Of a DNA stretch of 64,000 bases, positions 31,136 through 40,894 are shown one piece after another. Below the pieces are notes generated by a model. That model was given only the letters and a program-made list of their open reading frames with translations. It did no database searches and had not been told where the DNA came from. Made by a program: the position numbers and the translations under genes. How positions within the stretch are numbered: the stretch's first letter is position 1; every line of letters begins with the position of its first letter. The stretch spans positions 13,973,229-14,037,228 of the forward strand of contig OX637356.1 in the NCBI GenBank assembly GCA_951799405.1, read 5' to 3'. The DNA is from Agapetus fuscipes. Lineage: Eukaryota > Arthropoda > Insecta > Trichoptera > Glossosomatidae.

Positions 31136-31224
31136 AAGGCTCATCACCACTTTAATTTTTACCAACCAAATATCTGTAATATTTGTATAAAGACTAATCA
31201 GCTGTTTATTTGCGGTCATCTTAT

Positions 31225-31550
31225 TGTCATTTTTTTTTTTTTTGTATAGATTTCTTTTTAAGGTTTTTGTTCTTTTTTATTTTTAAATGTAATTTATTAT
31301 TCATATTCCTTGACTTATAGGTTGGTATGAGACTGACCACCCATACTGTAAAAAATGGTTCATTTGCCAATATCACCCCTGTTTCAGGAAAGGTCGGCAA
31401 AAGTTGTGGGGCTTATGTTCATTTGAGGTTTGGATTTTATTTGTAAGTACACATTCAGCATTTGTAAGCGCGAACTACACGTGTTGGTTTGTGGGCATAC
31501 ATCTAAGAGCTTTAAATGAATATATCCTTGCAACTTAGATTATAGATTAT
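31225..31550 (+). mobile_element. LINE 3' UTR, extended family C copy
   Basis: Includes the pre-C segment (TTTTTAAGGTTTTTGTTC) and a complete C UTR ending in TTAGATTATAG. Confidence 0.75.
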
Positions 31551-31561
31551 ATCTTAGATTG

Positions 31562-31645
31562 TCAGGTCTTCATACAAATATTACCGATATTCAGTAGGTA
31601 AGAATTACCGTGGCGATGAGACTACCAGCTCAGGGGTGGAAATCA
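31562..31645. mobile_element. MITE M fragment
   Basis: TCATACAAATATTACCGATA and GAATTACCGTGGCGATGAGA match the right half of the M interior. The terminal repeats are absent. Confidence 0.55.
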
Positions 31646-32236
31646 GAACGGATTAAAATATGTCGGTCCCTGAACAACTGACCGTTGTTACATAAAAAAT
31701 GGATCATATCTTGATATGCTGGCATGTTTTATTCCGTCTTCAGATAGATACGGTAAGAAGTATCGTCGGTCGTCGAGACTTCCACACCTGTTGCGGTTAA
31801 AACATGATACAATCTTTATTTTTCACAATTTTCCTGGTTCTGATTTTTCCCGGATATTCAAAGATTTTTCATCCAAAAGAAGTTGCAAACTTCAAAGACA
31901 TTACATATTCATGTTTTGCTATGTTTAATGCAGCTAGTTTTATATATCAAATTTTAAAAATCAAACGAATTATTACTCCTTGACTTATAGGTTGGTATGG
32001 ACTGTTGGATTATTAATTTGTTTTTTTTTCTTCTCCCTATACTCTTTCTGCCTTAAAAATCATAAACCGATGGGAAAGTGGTATAGTTTTTCAACCTCTA
32101 ATAATTTGAGATCTTCTTTTCAATCAAGTCTAATAATAATTTGGAGTTTTGCTATTTAACCTTCATTTTCACTTTACTTTTGTTTTTAAAGATACAAAAT
32201 TACTATTGAAAGTACTTATATATCACACCGTGCAGA
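31646..32236. other. Mostly unassigned
   Basis: A 25-nt family C start (CTCCTTGACTTATAGGTTGG) lies at about 31977. Otherwise no recognisable feature. Confidence 0.45.
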
Positions 32237-32990
32237 TCTATCTTTAATCTAAGTTGCATAAGATTTATTAACATTCAAAGCTCATATCAAATGCATGCCC
32301 ATAAACAAACACATGTAATGACCGGTCCGTACATAGTTCAGTGGTAACATTTCGGACTCTGAACGGGAAGGTTGTGGGCTCGATTGCCGGCAGAGCACAA
32401 AAAATATACCATTTATATTTTCAATTTTGCTCTTCGCTGGGTTGAAAAATTCATAAAACCTTTACCAATGACCGGTCACCAAAGGTCCATCCAGCCTTAC
32501 AGCAACTGGGTCTCGCTTGAGAATTGGCGCTTTGTAGCGACGACGATCAAGCTCGTAAAAAGGTCAATAGCTCAATTGGTAAAATGCTTGCATTCCATGC
32601 CGAGAGCAAGGGTTCGATCTCAAAGGCTTACTCAGCCTTCACCAGAAATGAGAACCTGCCCTCCCGGGAGCTGGGAAACCCCCACTTCAACTGAAAGTGG
32701 TTGGTGTGAGGCCGGCCCCCTTACATGTAAAAATAAATAGGTCCCGAAGCGCCACATGCGAACCCTTCGGAGATAATGCAGGCAAGAAGTTACACTATAT
32801 GTGTACCTTAGTTGCGATTTTTTTTTTAATTAGTGTTAGCGTGTGAATGTGTACTTACAAATTAAAATCATAACCTCAAATGAACATACACCCAGCAACT
32901 TTTGCCGACTTTCCCTGAAAAAGGGGTGACATTGGCAAGGTGAACCATTTTTCACAGTGTGGGTGGTCAGCCTCATACCCAGTGATTAAT
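32237..32990 (-). mobile_element. Family C split by a composite SINE
   Basis: TAATCTAAGTTGCATAAGAT to about 32316, then resumes at 32826 (TGTTAGCGTGTGAATGTG) and runs to GTGGGTGGTCAGCCTCATAC. Confidence 0.8.
32317..32822 (+). mobile_element. Composite SINE B-A, full length, short-form A
   Basis: Complete heterodimer: B head (GACCGGTCCGTACATAGTTC; B box GGGCTCGATTGCCGG), B body, junction CTCGTAAAAAGGTCAATAGC, A head (B box GGGTTCGATCTC), A body, and GTTGCG end. The most complete unbroken B-A copy, suitable as a reference. Confidence 0.92.
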
Positions 32991-33274
32991 AAATCAAAAT
33001 AATCGCACTAAACCTTATTTTTTATCAAAATTGGTCAATGTTCATCAACTGGTTGTGCATGACTGGCCGAGAGCGCTGACTTGGCATTGCAAGCACTAGA
33101 ACGACTACACTTTGTTTTCATTTCAATAAATTGTGCGCTTCTTTAGGAGGAAAATGTTATTCTAGGATTCGCGCAGCATCTCTGGACCAGATAGCGTTAC
33201 CTCTATAAGTCTTCTCGCAGTTACAGACACACTTCATACAGTCCACACAGATCAAATGCGACTCCTTTATATAT

Positions 33275-33616
33275 TGTTACTAACTATGAAATCAAAGTAC
33301 ATACGCGCACCTATTCATGTACGATAGTGTGGGTAGAACAATCTGGGAGTAGTCTATGATGGTGGTATTGCATAGAACGATGTTTTGGGGAAAACGAGAA
33401 ATTGAAGAATGATCTGGAATATGCGAGAAAGATCTCTCTTGTTTCTATATATAGGGACTGTAGGCGATTAGTCACTCCAAGAATTTTGCCGTAAAGATCA
33501 ATTAGCAGAGATTATCAATTGTTGTAAATTTTGAAAGAAGCCGTGTAATGCTTTTAATGATGTAAAAATAAATAATTGCTGTTTAATTAAAAGAGAAACC
33601 CTACAAAATCATAACA
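33275..33616 (+). mobile_element. Solo LTR (342 bp), related to the LTR at 3648
   Basis: Starts TGTTACTAACTATG and ends CCCTACAAAATCATAACA. Flanks are ATAT and ATGT (3 of 4 match). A TATA box (TTCTATATATAGGGAC) and AATAAATAA lie in LTR order. The end resembles the 3648-4065 LTR. Confidence 0.65.
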
Positions 33617-33654
33617 ATGTATGTATTATAAGGATGATTTATTTATTTTATTTG

Positions 33655-33790
33655 CTAAAAGTTGCAAGAATAGATGGATTTCGTGATAGAGGAAGCCCTA
33701 GAAAGGTATGGATGGACCAGATTCCTGAAATTGTGAGTGAATGGGATATCCAGAGTCATAATAAAAGGAGAATTTGTATGAAAATAGATA
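33655..33790 (+). pseudogene. C-family LINE ORF fragment
   Basis: Encodes VARIDGFRDRGSPRKVWMDQ and SHNKRRICMK, the same region as 4325-4450. It stops before the UTR. Confidence 0.75.
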
Positions 33791-33929
33791 TTAAACCACC
33801 TTTTTTTCTCTTTCCAAGATGAGTTCTTCAAAGGTGTTGCTTAGAAAGTGTTTTGTCTAATGGAATATAGTGAAGTCGTTGTCCATAGATTAGTGTTGTT
33901 TTTTGAAAAGCGAATTATGAGCCATCTTT

Positions 33930-34048
33930 GTCAACGACGTTACCATGTTGAAAGCACCGGTTCCTATAGATCACCGAAGTTAAGCAACATTGGGCGCGGA
34001 CAGTACTTGGATGGGTAACCGCTCAGGTACACCGCGTGTCGTTGGCAT
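33930..34048 (+). rRNA. 5S rRNA-derived module (SINE head, not a functional gene)
   Basis: Collinear with arthropod 5S rRNA: ACCATGTTGAAAGCACCGGT, GATCACCGAAGTTAAGCAAC, GTACTTGGATGGGTAACCGC and the 3' end GTGTCGTTGGCAT. Internal control region elements are recognisable. It is joined directly to a tRNA-derived B element at the same junction as the copy at 46399, so it is the head of a composite SINE rather than a 5S gene. Confidence 0.85.
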
Positions 34049-34330
34049 CTTGGACCGGTCCGTAGTCCGTAGTGGCAACACTTCGGACTCGTAAATGGAA
34101 GGTTGTGGATTTGGATCCCGGCGGAGCACAAAAATATACCATTTATATTTCGAATGTGCTCTTCGCTGAGTTGAAACATTCATAAACCTTTACCAAAAGA
34201 CCGGTCACTGAAAGGTCCATCCAACCTTACAACAACTGGGTCTTGCTTGAGAATTGTCGCTTTCTACAGCGACGACCAAGCTCGCAGAGGGCTACACACA
34301 AAAACAGCGCTCACCAAATAAATCATCCTA
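33930..34330 (+). mobile_element. 5S-B composite SINE, type (i) tail
   Basis: 5S module, then after about 3-5 nt the B head (GGACCGGTCCGTAGTCCG; B box TGGATTTGGATCCCGGCGG). The B body and a type (i) tail (AAAACAGCGCTCACCAAATA) follow. An opposite-strand SINE A begins right after it. Confidence 0.85.
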
Positions 34331-34331
34331 A

Positions 34332-34662
34332 CGCAAAAAACGCAACTAAGCTACACATATAGTGTAACTTCTTGCCGCGTTATCCCCGAAGGGGTCGCAT
34401 GTGGCGAGTTGAGCCTATTTATTTTTACAGGTAAGGGGGCCGGCCTTACGCCAACCACTTAAGTTGAAGTGGAGGTTTTCCAGCTCCCGAGAGTGCTGGT
34501 ACTCATTTCTTGTGAAGGCTGAGTAAACCTTGCCGGTATTTTATTTTGGGGTTTGAAATAAACACCGAAACGGGAAATCATTTCTGACACCCTCGGTGGG
34601 ATTCGAACCCGAGCTTTCGGCATGGAATGCAAGCACTCTATCACCTGAGCTATCGACCGGAC
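34332..34662 (-). mobile_element. SINE A, long form
   Basis: Nearly identical to 14889-15222: ACGCAACTAAGCTACACATA tail, head complement ATCACCTGAGCTATCGACCG. Confidence 0.9.
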
Positions 34663-35163
34663 TAATTTTTCCTAATTTTTATTTTTTTTATTTATCTTCT
34701 TTCTTATACTTCCTGCAACACCTTTTACTTGGACCTCCTTTCAATTCATCATGTCTTCATTCTGTCATTCAAAATACTAAGAAAGTGTGAAAATCGCATA
34801 GTTTAAGAGTTTTATCATCAGTACTTTTTTATAATTTATTCACTCACTATGACAAGTTACACACAAAAAAATCTTCTATCCACAAATTTTCAAATCAGTG
34901 AATCAGCACTTATTCAGTTTAACCTTTCAGGTGGCGTTTGTTGAGGGGATAAAAAAATAGCCCTACACATATAAAATACCGAAAATTCTGGATATTTTTA
35001 CTATTTGCTAATTTATTTAAGGTCGCACTTGCCAACCTATTTATTTACACATTTGAGGGATAGCAGCATTGTAGTGCGTCCATATTGGCCCCCTAGCATT
35101 GACACGGCAATATTTGTTCAGGTGCCGCACATATAGTGAGATGTAAAAGTATTGGCTCCAATT
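34663..35163. other. No recognisable feature
   Basis: AT-rich and unassigned. Confidence 0.45.
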
Positions 35164-36045
35164 TAGAACGACATAGTGACAAAACGACACATGATATAAC
35201 GATACATAAAAAAACGACACTTGACAAAAGAACACATGACAAAACATCTGAGGAAAGTAAATCACAATGACTAAACATCACAAAACAAAACATCACACGT
35301 CGTTCGCAATGTTCGTGATGTTTTAATATATTTTCAATATTTGATTTTATAATTTTTGGATGAATTCAAACAAAACACTGTTTATTTTCACTATAAAATT
35401 TATTTACAAAGATTAAAATCTTTAAACAAATTACTAACGCGTTTTCGACCTAGTAGGTTTTTTCAATATTTTCAATATTTTTATATAAGAAAAAAATAGA
35501 TTTGTGAAGAGGAATGCAATTCTTCATCCTATTCCGACTGGCCAGAAACAGGTATAAATATCATCAATTATTAATTTGGTATCGCATATTTTGAATACAT
35601 TATTAATTAATAATTACCCTATGACATCTGTTGAACCAGGTTCAAAGTTTGTCATATAGTGGTTTTTTTCATGTGATGAACTGTCATGTGTTGTTCTGTC
35701 ATGTGTTTAACTGTCATGTGTTGTTCTGTCATATGTTGTACTGTCATGTGTTGTTCTGTGAAGTGTCGTTCTGTCATGTGTAGTTCTGTCATGTGTCGTT
35801 ATGTCATACGTCGTTATGTCATGCGTCGTTCTAACCTGTCACCGATGAAATGGCCAGAAACGTAATAAACATGAATTGAAAGGATGACGTCATCTCCGCG
35901 AAAGCAAAAAATCGGGCCTTGCCATTTTTCCCCGCACATTTAATTTGAAACGACGTCTTTTTAATGCTATGTCGTCATCGTTTTGAATGTGTCGTTCTGT
36001 CAGGTGTTGTTATGTCATGTGTCGTTTTGTCACTGTGTCGTTCTA
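35164..36045. mobile_element. Fold-back-like element FB2, copy c
   Basis: Left end TAGAACGACATAGTGACAAA. Inverted arrays (TGTCATGTGTTGTTCTG) at 35650-35833, the shared unique segment 35834-35985, then more array and the right end CACTGTGTCGTTCTA. A SINE I tail and unrelated AT-rich sequence (35320-35650) interrupt the left side. Confidence 0.65.
35510..35650 (-). mobile_element. SINE I, 3' half
   Basis: GACTGGCCAGAAACAGGTAT and TCTGTTGAACCAGGTTCAAA. The tRNA-like head is missing. Confidence 0.6.
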
Positions 36046-36049
36046 ACCT

Positions 36050-36464
36050 GTCACGAAAAATATTAGCACTAGCACAGCTTGTGCCAACAAATTTCTCACT
36101 CACGATAAAAATGTTTTTACTAGAGAGAGATTCTCACTGGTGTTGATTCTGCGAAATGGAACATTCGCAAGGGGAAAATAAATAGTTGCAAAATCATGTA
36201 AAATTAAATGGAAAAAAATGCTTTGTACTCTTTTTTTATCGAATGGACTTGCTGAATTGCCATAGACAAAGTGTGACCTCACAATGCTGAGTTCCTTTCT
36301 AGGCAGAATCTATAAAACTATTTTGTTACTGGTTGATTAAGACGATAGGGACATATAAGTGTGATGTTGGCTCGCTGAGAAAAACGTTGTAAAATCAAAT
36401 TTGTCCGTTTGCTCCTCAGTGTTTGATTGGCTTATGCCCATCAGAGGTGCATCAAACCCAAAAT
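36050..36464. other. No recognisable feature
   Basis: Unassigned. Confidence 0.4.
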
Positions 36465-36660
36465 ATATACTGGCTGGGTTTACTCAGCCTTTACAAGAAA
36501 TGAGAACCAGCCCCCTAGGAAGCTTGGAAACTTCCACTTCAACTGAAGTGTTTGGCGTGAGGCCGGTCCCCTTACCTGTACGAATTGTGAGACTACTCGC
36601 CACATGCGAAACCCTTCTGAGATAACGCGGCAAGAAGATATCCTGTATCTGTAGCTTAGT
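36465..36660 (+). mobile_element. SINE A, head missing
   Basis: Starts at GGGTTTACTCAGCCTTTACA and ends CTGTAGCTTAGTTGCG. The tRNA-like head was lost by 5' truncation. Confidence 0.8.
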
Positions 36661-36999
36661 TGCGTCATGCAACTGCTTTGCGGACTTTGCAATATATGTG
36701 AAGTATATTATGTAGGTGCACTTAAACTTAAATTTTAATTTATAAATGTAACATAAGAGATATTTCAATTTTACAATAGAAATGAAAAAGTTTGTACAAA
36801 GCCTTGCAATTTTAATGCCACAACATTTTCTCATACAATTGTAAACTATTTTTGCATTCATTTCGCAAAAGGAAACACATAGTGAATTGTGAACTTTGTG
36901 ATAAACTACGTAATATTTTGCTCGACATAATGTTTTCAACTTGCCGGTAACATGTTTATTCTCCATACATTTGGCCCTGCTGTACTCCTAGTATAAAGA
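36661..36999. other. No recognisable feature
   Basis: Unassigned AT-rich sequence. Confidence 0.4.
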
Positions 37000-37001
37000 A
37001 T

Positions 37002-37121
37002 CACGTAAACTCACCTCGATTGCGTAAATCCAAAAAATGTATGAAAACTAAATCACTCTCTAGGAGTGCCATCGTATGTGTGATAAATTTTTGATTTACG
37101 TAATCGGGGTGAGTTTATGTA
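37002..37121. repeat. Inverted repeat, ~29-bp arms
   Basis: CACGTAAACTCACCTCGATT...CGTAAATC at the left and GATTTACGTAATCGGGGTGA...TTTATGT at the right, about 60 bp apart. Possibly a small MITE. Confidence 0.6.
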
Positions 37122-37187
37122 TGTAAATGCTTTGTATGGTTCCACGATAAGATGTCCATAGAAAGAATGTCCAACGATACAATCTTC

Positions 37188-37416
37188 CAGTAGCGAAGGG
37201 TGCCATACAAGCCGGTTCCCATCGGCTTCCCTTTTAAAATAATGTAACAAAGTAGTTAAAAAATATAGGCACAAAGTAAAAAAATACATTTAAAACCAAA
37301 GAAACAATACGTATTTTTTCTCCATTGAAACCATGCAGTCTACTTTATTATCATTTTTGCCTCATTATAAAAGGGAAACCGATGGGAATCGGCTTGTATG
37401 GCACCCTTCGCCACTG
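37188..37416. mobile_element. hAT-type MITE, copy 3
   Basis: CAGTAGCGAAGGGTGCCA to CACCCTTCGCCACTG with an exact 8-bp duplication CAATCTTC (37180-37187, 37417-37424). Lies inside FB1 copy 2. Confidence 0.9.
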
Positions 37417-37610
37417 CAATCTTCACAGACAAAATGTCCGGGACGCGACAAAATGCCCACCGACATAATATTCACAGACAAAATGTCCAGCCGACAAAAT
37501 TTTCACTGACCAAATTTCCACGCGACAGATTGTCCACCGACATTAATGTCCACCATTTTTTTTAATCGGTTGACATTATGTCGGTGCGTATTTTGTCTGA
37601 ACAATGTACT

Positions 37611-38027
37611 ATACGCAACTAAGCTACACATATAGTGTAACTTCTTGCCTGCGTTATCCCCGAAGCGAAGAGTTTGAAATAGACACCGAAACGGGAAATC
37701 ATTTCTGACACCCTAGGTAGGAATCAAACCCTGCTCTCGGCATGAAATGCAAGCATTGTACCAATTGATCTATCGACTGGACTTTTTATGAGCTTGGTCA
37801 TCGCTACAATTCGCCAATTCTCAAGCAAGACCCATTCTGTAAGGCTGGATGGATCTTTTGATGACCGGTCTTTGGTTAAAGTGTACAAATTTTTCAACCC
37901 AGCGAAGAGCAAGTTTGGAAATATGAATGGTATATTGTTTGTGCTCCGCCGGGATTTAAGCCCACAACCTTTCATTTACGAGTCCGAAGTGTTATCACTG
38001 GACAACAGACCGATCAGTGTGTTAGAT
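37611..38027 (-). mobile_element. Composite SINE B-A, internally deleted
   Basis: The A tail (ACGCAACTAAGCTACACATA) is joined after TTATCCCCGAAGCGAAG directly to TTTGAAATAGACACCGAAAC, a ~160-nt deletion. The A head and then a complete B follow to the right. B precedes A on the minus strand. Confidence 0.8.
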
Positions 38028-38105
38028 TGTGCACCGACAAAATGTCCACCAATGAAAAAAATATCTATAGACATTATTTCGCGTGGACATTTTGTCGTGA
38101 CCCGG

Positions 38106-38499
38106 TTTTGTACTGGAGAGTAATACGATGTATGTAGGTAACATTAAACTTTGTGCGGTAATATTAAAATATGAGGCTCTGAATTTATAGCGCTCGTTGT
38201 CACAGTGTGAGAGGCGTTTCCCCTTAACCCAAGAGAGAAGATTGTGGAACGCATGCACCAACGACGCCAAGCAAAGTTTTCTCCTTAGTGTTATGAATAA
38301 GTCTTAAATAAATCTGTTTTTATTTCTCTTTCTTTCCTTGTCTCTTTTCAGCATTTTCAGTTATTACAGCTTTCGATTAAATTTGATGAAATAGAGATAT
38401 GAGGAGTTGTAAAAAAAATGAAAAAATCAGACACCCACGGACACAGTGTCCTCTTGAAAGTGATGTAAGCAAGTCGAAAGTACTCAAGGTGAAATTAAT
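38106..38499. other. No recognisable feature
   Basis: Unassigned. Confidence 0.4.
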
Positions 38500-38620
38500 A
38501 TAAATTTAAAAAACTTTTTTAAAACATAGTTTTTCACTTATTTGAGTTAACAAGGCCTTAGCGCTATTGGACTTTATCTGTTCATCATCAGAGGCTAACT
38601 GAGGTTAAAAACAAAACAAA
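38500..38620 (-). mobile_element. Family N repeat with hammerhead-like core, copy 2
   Basis: CCTTAGCGCTATTGGACTTT and CATCATCAGAGGCTAACTGA. See 3500-3600. Confidence 0.5.
38553..38597 (-). ncRNA. Hammerhead-like motif, family N copy 2
   Basis: On the minus strand: UAGCCU, CUGAUGA, extra U, weak hairpin GAAC/GUCC, AAU in place of GAA, self-complementary AGCGCU, A, then AGGCC pairing with the upstream AGCCU. The GAA core is lost. Confidence 0.3.
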
Positions 38621-39272
38621 AGGGTTAAAATTCAGGGTAGGAAAGAGAAAGTGGGCGGGTTTTTTCGGGCAGGTACTGTTCGGTACTTAATACTCAATTT
38701 GTGAAAATAAAACTCTATGTTTTATTAAATTGTTATAATTCCTCATAAAAAAATATTTTTCACTGTGTGAATACACAAAATCTTAAAAGAAAGAGAAATA
38801 GTATAGTAACTACATTAAATTCATTGGAAGTTTGTCAAAATTTCAGCCATTTACGTTAACGTTTTTATAATTTGCGTTATGTAGACACAACTTACATGTA
38901 ATTTTTAAATGAAAGAAATCAGAGTCTTGTGATATAATTAGAAACCATTATTTTAATTAATTTAGGAGGTAGCTGAGATCACAATAAATATATGTGTGTT
39001 TTAAATATCCAACACAACGCAGTAGGGTTGAAAAAGCTCTACGCACAATGGCTGCCGCTAGCGGAACCAGAAATGAATAATTATTTTTACATCTTCCTAG
39101 GGAAATATGTCAATTTGTAGACAAAACTCAACAGAAATTTGTCACTGATTCATGACTCATTTTAATTCACCACAGTGAATACAATAGTGCTTGGTTTTCT
39201 CTGTTTAAAAGTGCTACGAAACTTCCAAATATTAAAAAATGGATGACAAAGGTAATTGTCTCAATACTATCG
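38621..39272. other. No recognisable feature
   Basis: AT-rich and unassigned. Confidence 0.45.
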
Positions 39273-39570
39273 GGATGATTTATTTGGTGAGCGCTGTTTT
39301 TGTTTGAATCACACCTCAAAAGTCCTCTGCAAGCTTGATCGTTGCCATAAAAAGCACCTTTACCCATTTGCTGTAAGGTTCATTTGCTGAGAGGCTGGAT
39401 GGACCTTTGGTGACCGGTCTTTGGTAAAAGTATATAATATTTTTTTCAACCCAGCGAAGAACATCTTTGATAATATAAATAATATGTGTTTTGTGCTCCG
39501 CCGGGATTCGATCCCTAAGCCTTCCATTTGCAAGTCAGAAGTGTTAACCACTAGACTATGGAGCGGTCGG
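39273..39570 (-). mobile_element. SINE B, type (i) tail
   Basis: GGATGATTTATTTGGTGAGC (tail) through the head complement GCCGGGATTCGATCCCTAAG and CCACTAGACTATGGAGCGG. A small duplication (GTAAGGTTCATTTGCTGAGA) lies in the body. Confidence 0.85.
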
Positions 39571-39574
39571 TGAC

Positions 39575-40375
39575 TTTAGAAAAGTAAACACTTTGATCAG
39601 TATGTGTGGTCAGACCTTTAAGTTGAGAGATGGCGATTTTAAAAATCATACAGTGATATCAATCCATAGCTGATCTACGAATCATAGATTTTTTGTATAA
39701 AAATTCACTGTAGGCTGCTTATGAGCCATGACTTTGCGGTTTCAGATCGGGACCAATAGAAATTATCAAATTATTAATTCGGTGATCAGTACCTACTCGT
39801 CTTTCTCATTTTATCTTCACCAAGTGCGGAATACGAATACGCTCTAGAATTTTTTCAAGAAACACTTCAACTAAGCAAAGTTTAAAAGACTGCTGGTGAA
39901 CACAAACACCAGTGTTAGACATTCCATACAATTTTGTCTGCACACAGAAAGTCCCGCATACTTTTGCGTGCATACCTACGCACGTACATGCTTGCCGCAC
40001 AAGTACGCATGCACATACGTATAGCACGCTCCTCCTTACCGCCTCGTCATGTTGGCATCAGATTATGCTTTAGAGCCGGTACGTCATAAAGTTACAAGGC
40101 AAAGTTTTATTTAAACAAGTGACATAAAAGTACAGCGTTGTAAGCTCCGCGTTTCGTTTTGAGAAAAATGATAATTTTGTATGAATTATGTACATCATAT
40201 GTAATGCTGCATACAAATTGTACAATCTTTAATTTAAAAATCACACGTTTTCAGTGAAATCTTATATGCCAGTAATAAAAAAAAACCGTAAAAAGAAAGA
40301 CTTGTATAATATATAATCACAAATCTATGTTGCGTTTACGTTTCATATGAAATGCATTCACATAAGCAGACAATT
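39575..40375. other. Mostly unassigned
   Basis: A diverged copy of the 14310 repeat lies at 39640-39740. A minus-strand family C end (AAATGCATTCACATAAGCAG) lies at 40320-40375, just outside the DNA transposon. No gene. Confidence 0.45.
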
Positions 40376-40894
40376 CGCTGCCCTAGTTCAATACTCAGAC
40401 ATCTGAAAAAAAAACAAAAATGAGGTTATTTGAGATTTTGGTCCCCATGTAAGTACTTTAACTGGTTCTGTATGCAAACATTTAGTAAAAATATTGTTTA
40501 TGAGATATAAACGATATCCTACTATGGAATTATAGTAGTTTCAATCTCAAACTTATTTCAATACTCAGATAACTTAACATGTCTGACCACAAAACTAAAA
40601 TGTTTCTTATTTGTCATTTATATATGCAGACATTTCGAAATGTCCTTGTATTGAACCAGCTTATTTTGGGATTATTATTTCTATGCACGGACATTTTAAA
40701 ATGTCTTACTATTGGACCAGATTTAAACAAGAAATCAACACTTCCATATGAAGGAATTTTAAAATGTCTTTGTACAGATCTATAATATTTATTATATTTA
40801 AGTTCATAAAACAAATAACTGTGTTTGAACATTGTCATTGTGGCAATGAGTAGAACAAAAACCTAAAAAAATAATTCCAAATGAAGCAAACTGG

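Larger units (their letters stand above)
37139..38105. mobile_element. Fold-back element FB1, copy 2, with two nested insertions
   Basis: Left end GTTCCACGATAAGATGTCCA, right end TTTTGTCGTGACCCGG: the same two distinct ends as copy 1, in opposite orientation. A hAT MITE (37188-37416) and a composite SINE (37611-38027) are inserted in it. Flanks CTTTGTATG and TTTTGTACTG give an imperfect 9-10-bp duplication. Confidence 0.75.

Noticed and set aside
33930..34048. Functional 5S rRNA gene
   Set aside because: No T-rich terminator follows the 5S 3' end. It is joined directly to SINE B at the same point as the second copy, and both carry substitutions.
36484..36966. 160-codon minus-strand ORF
   Set aside because: Its C-terminal third is the antisense of SINE A, and the rest is low-complexity AT-rich sequence without a domain.
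39806..40027. 73-codon Cys/Val-rich minus-strand ORF
   Set aside because: It comes from alternating purine-pyrimidine ACGT-rich sequence (GCGTGCATACC). No signal peptide or family pattern.
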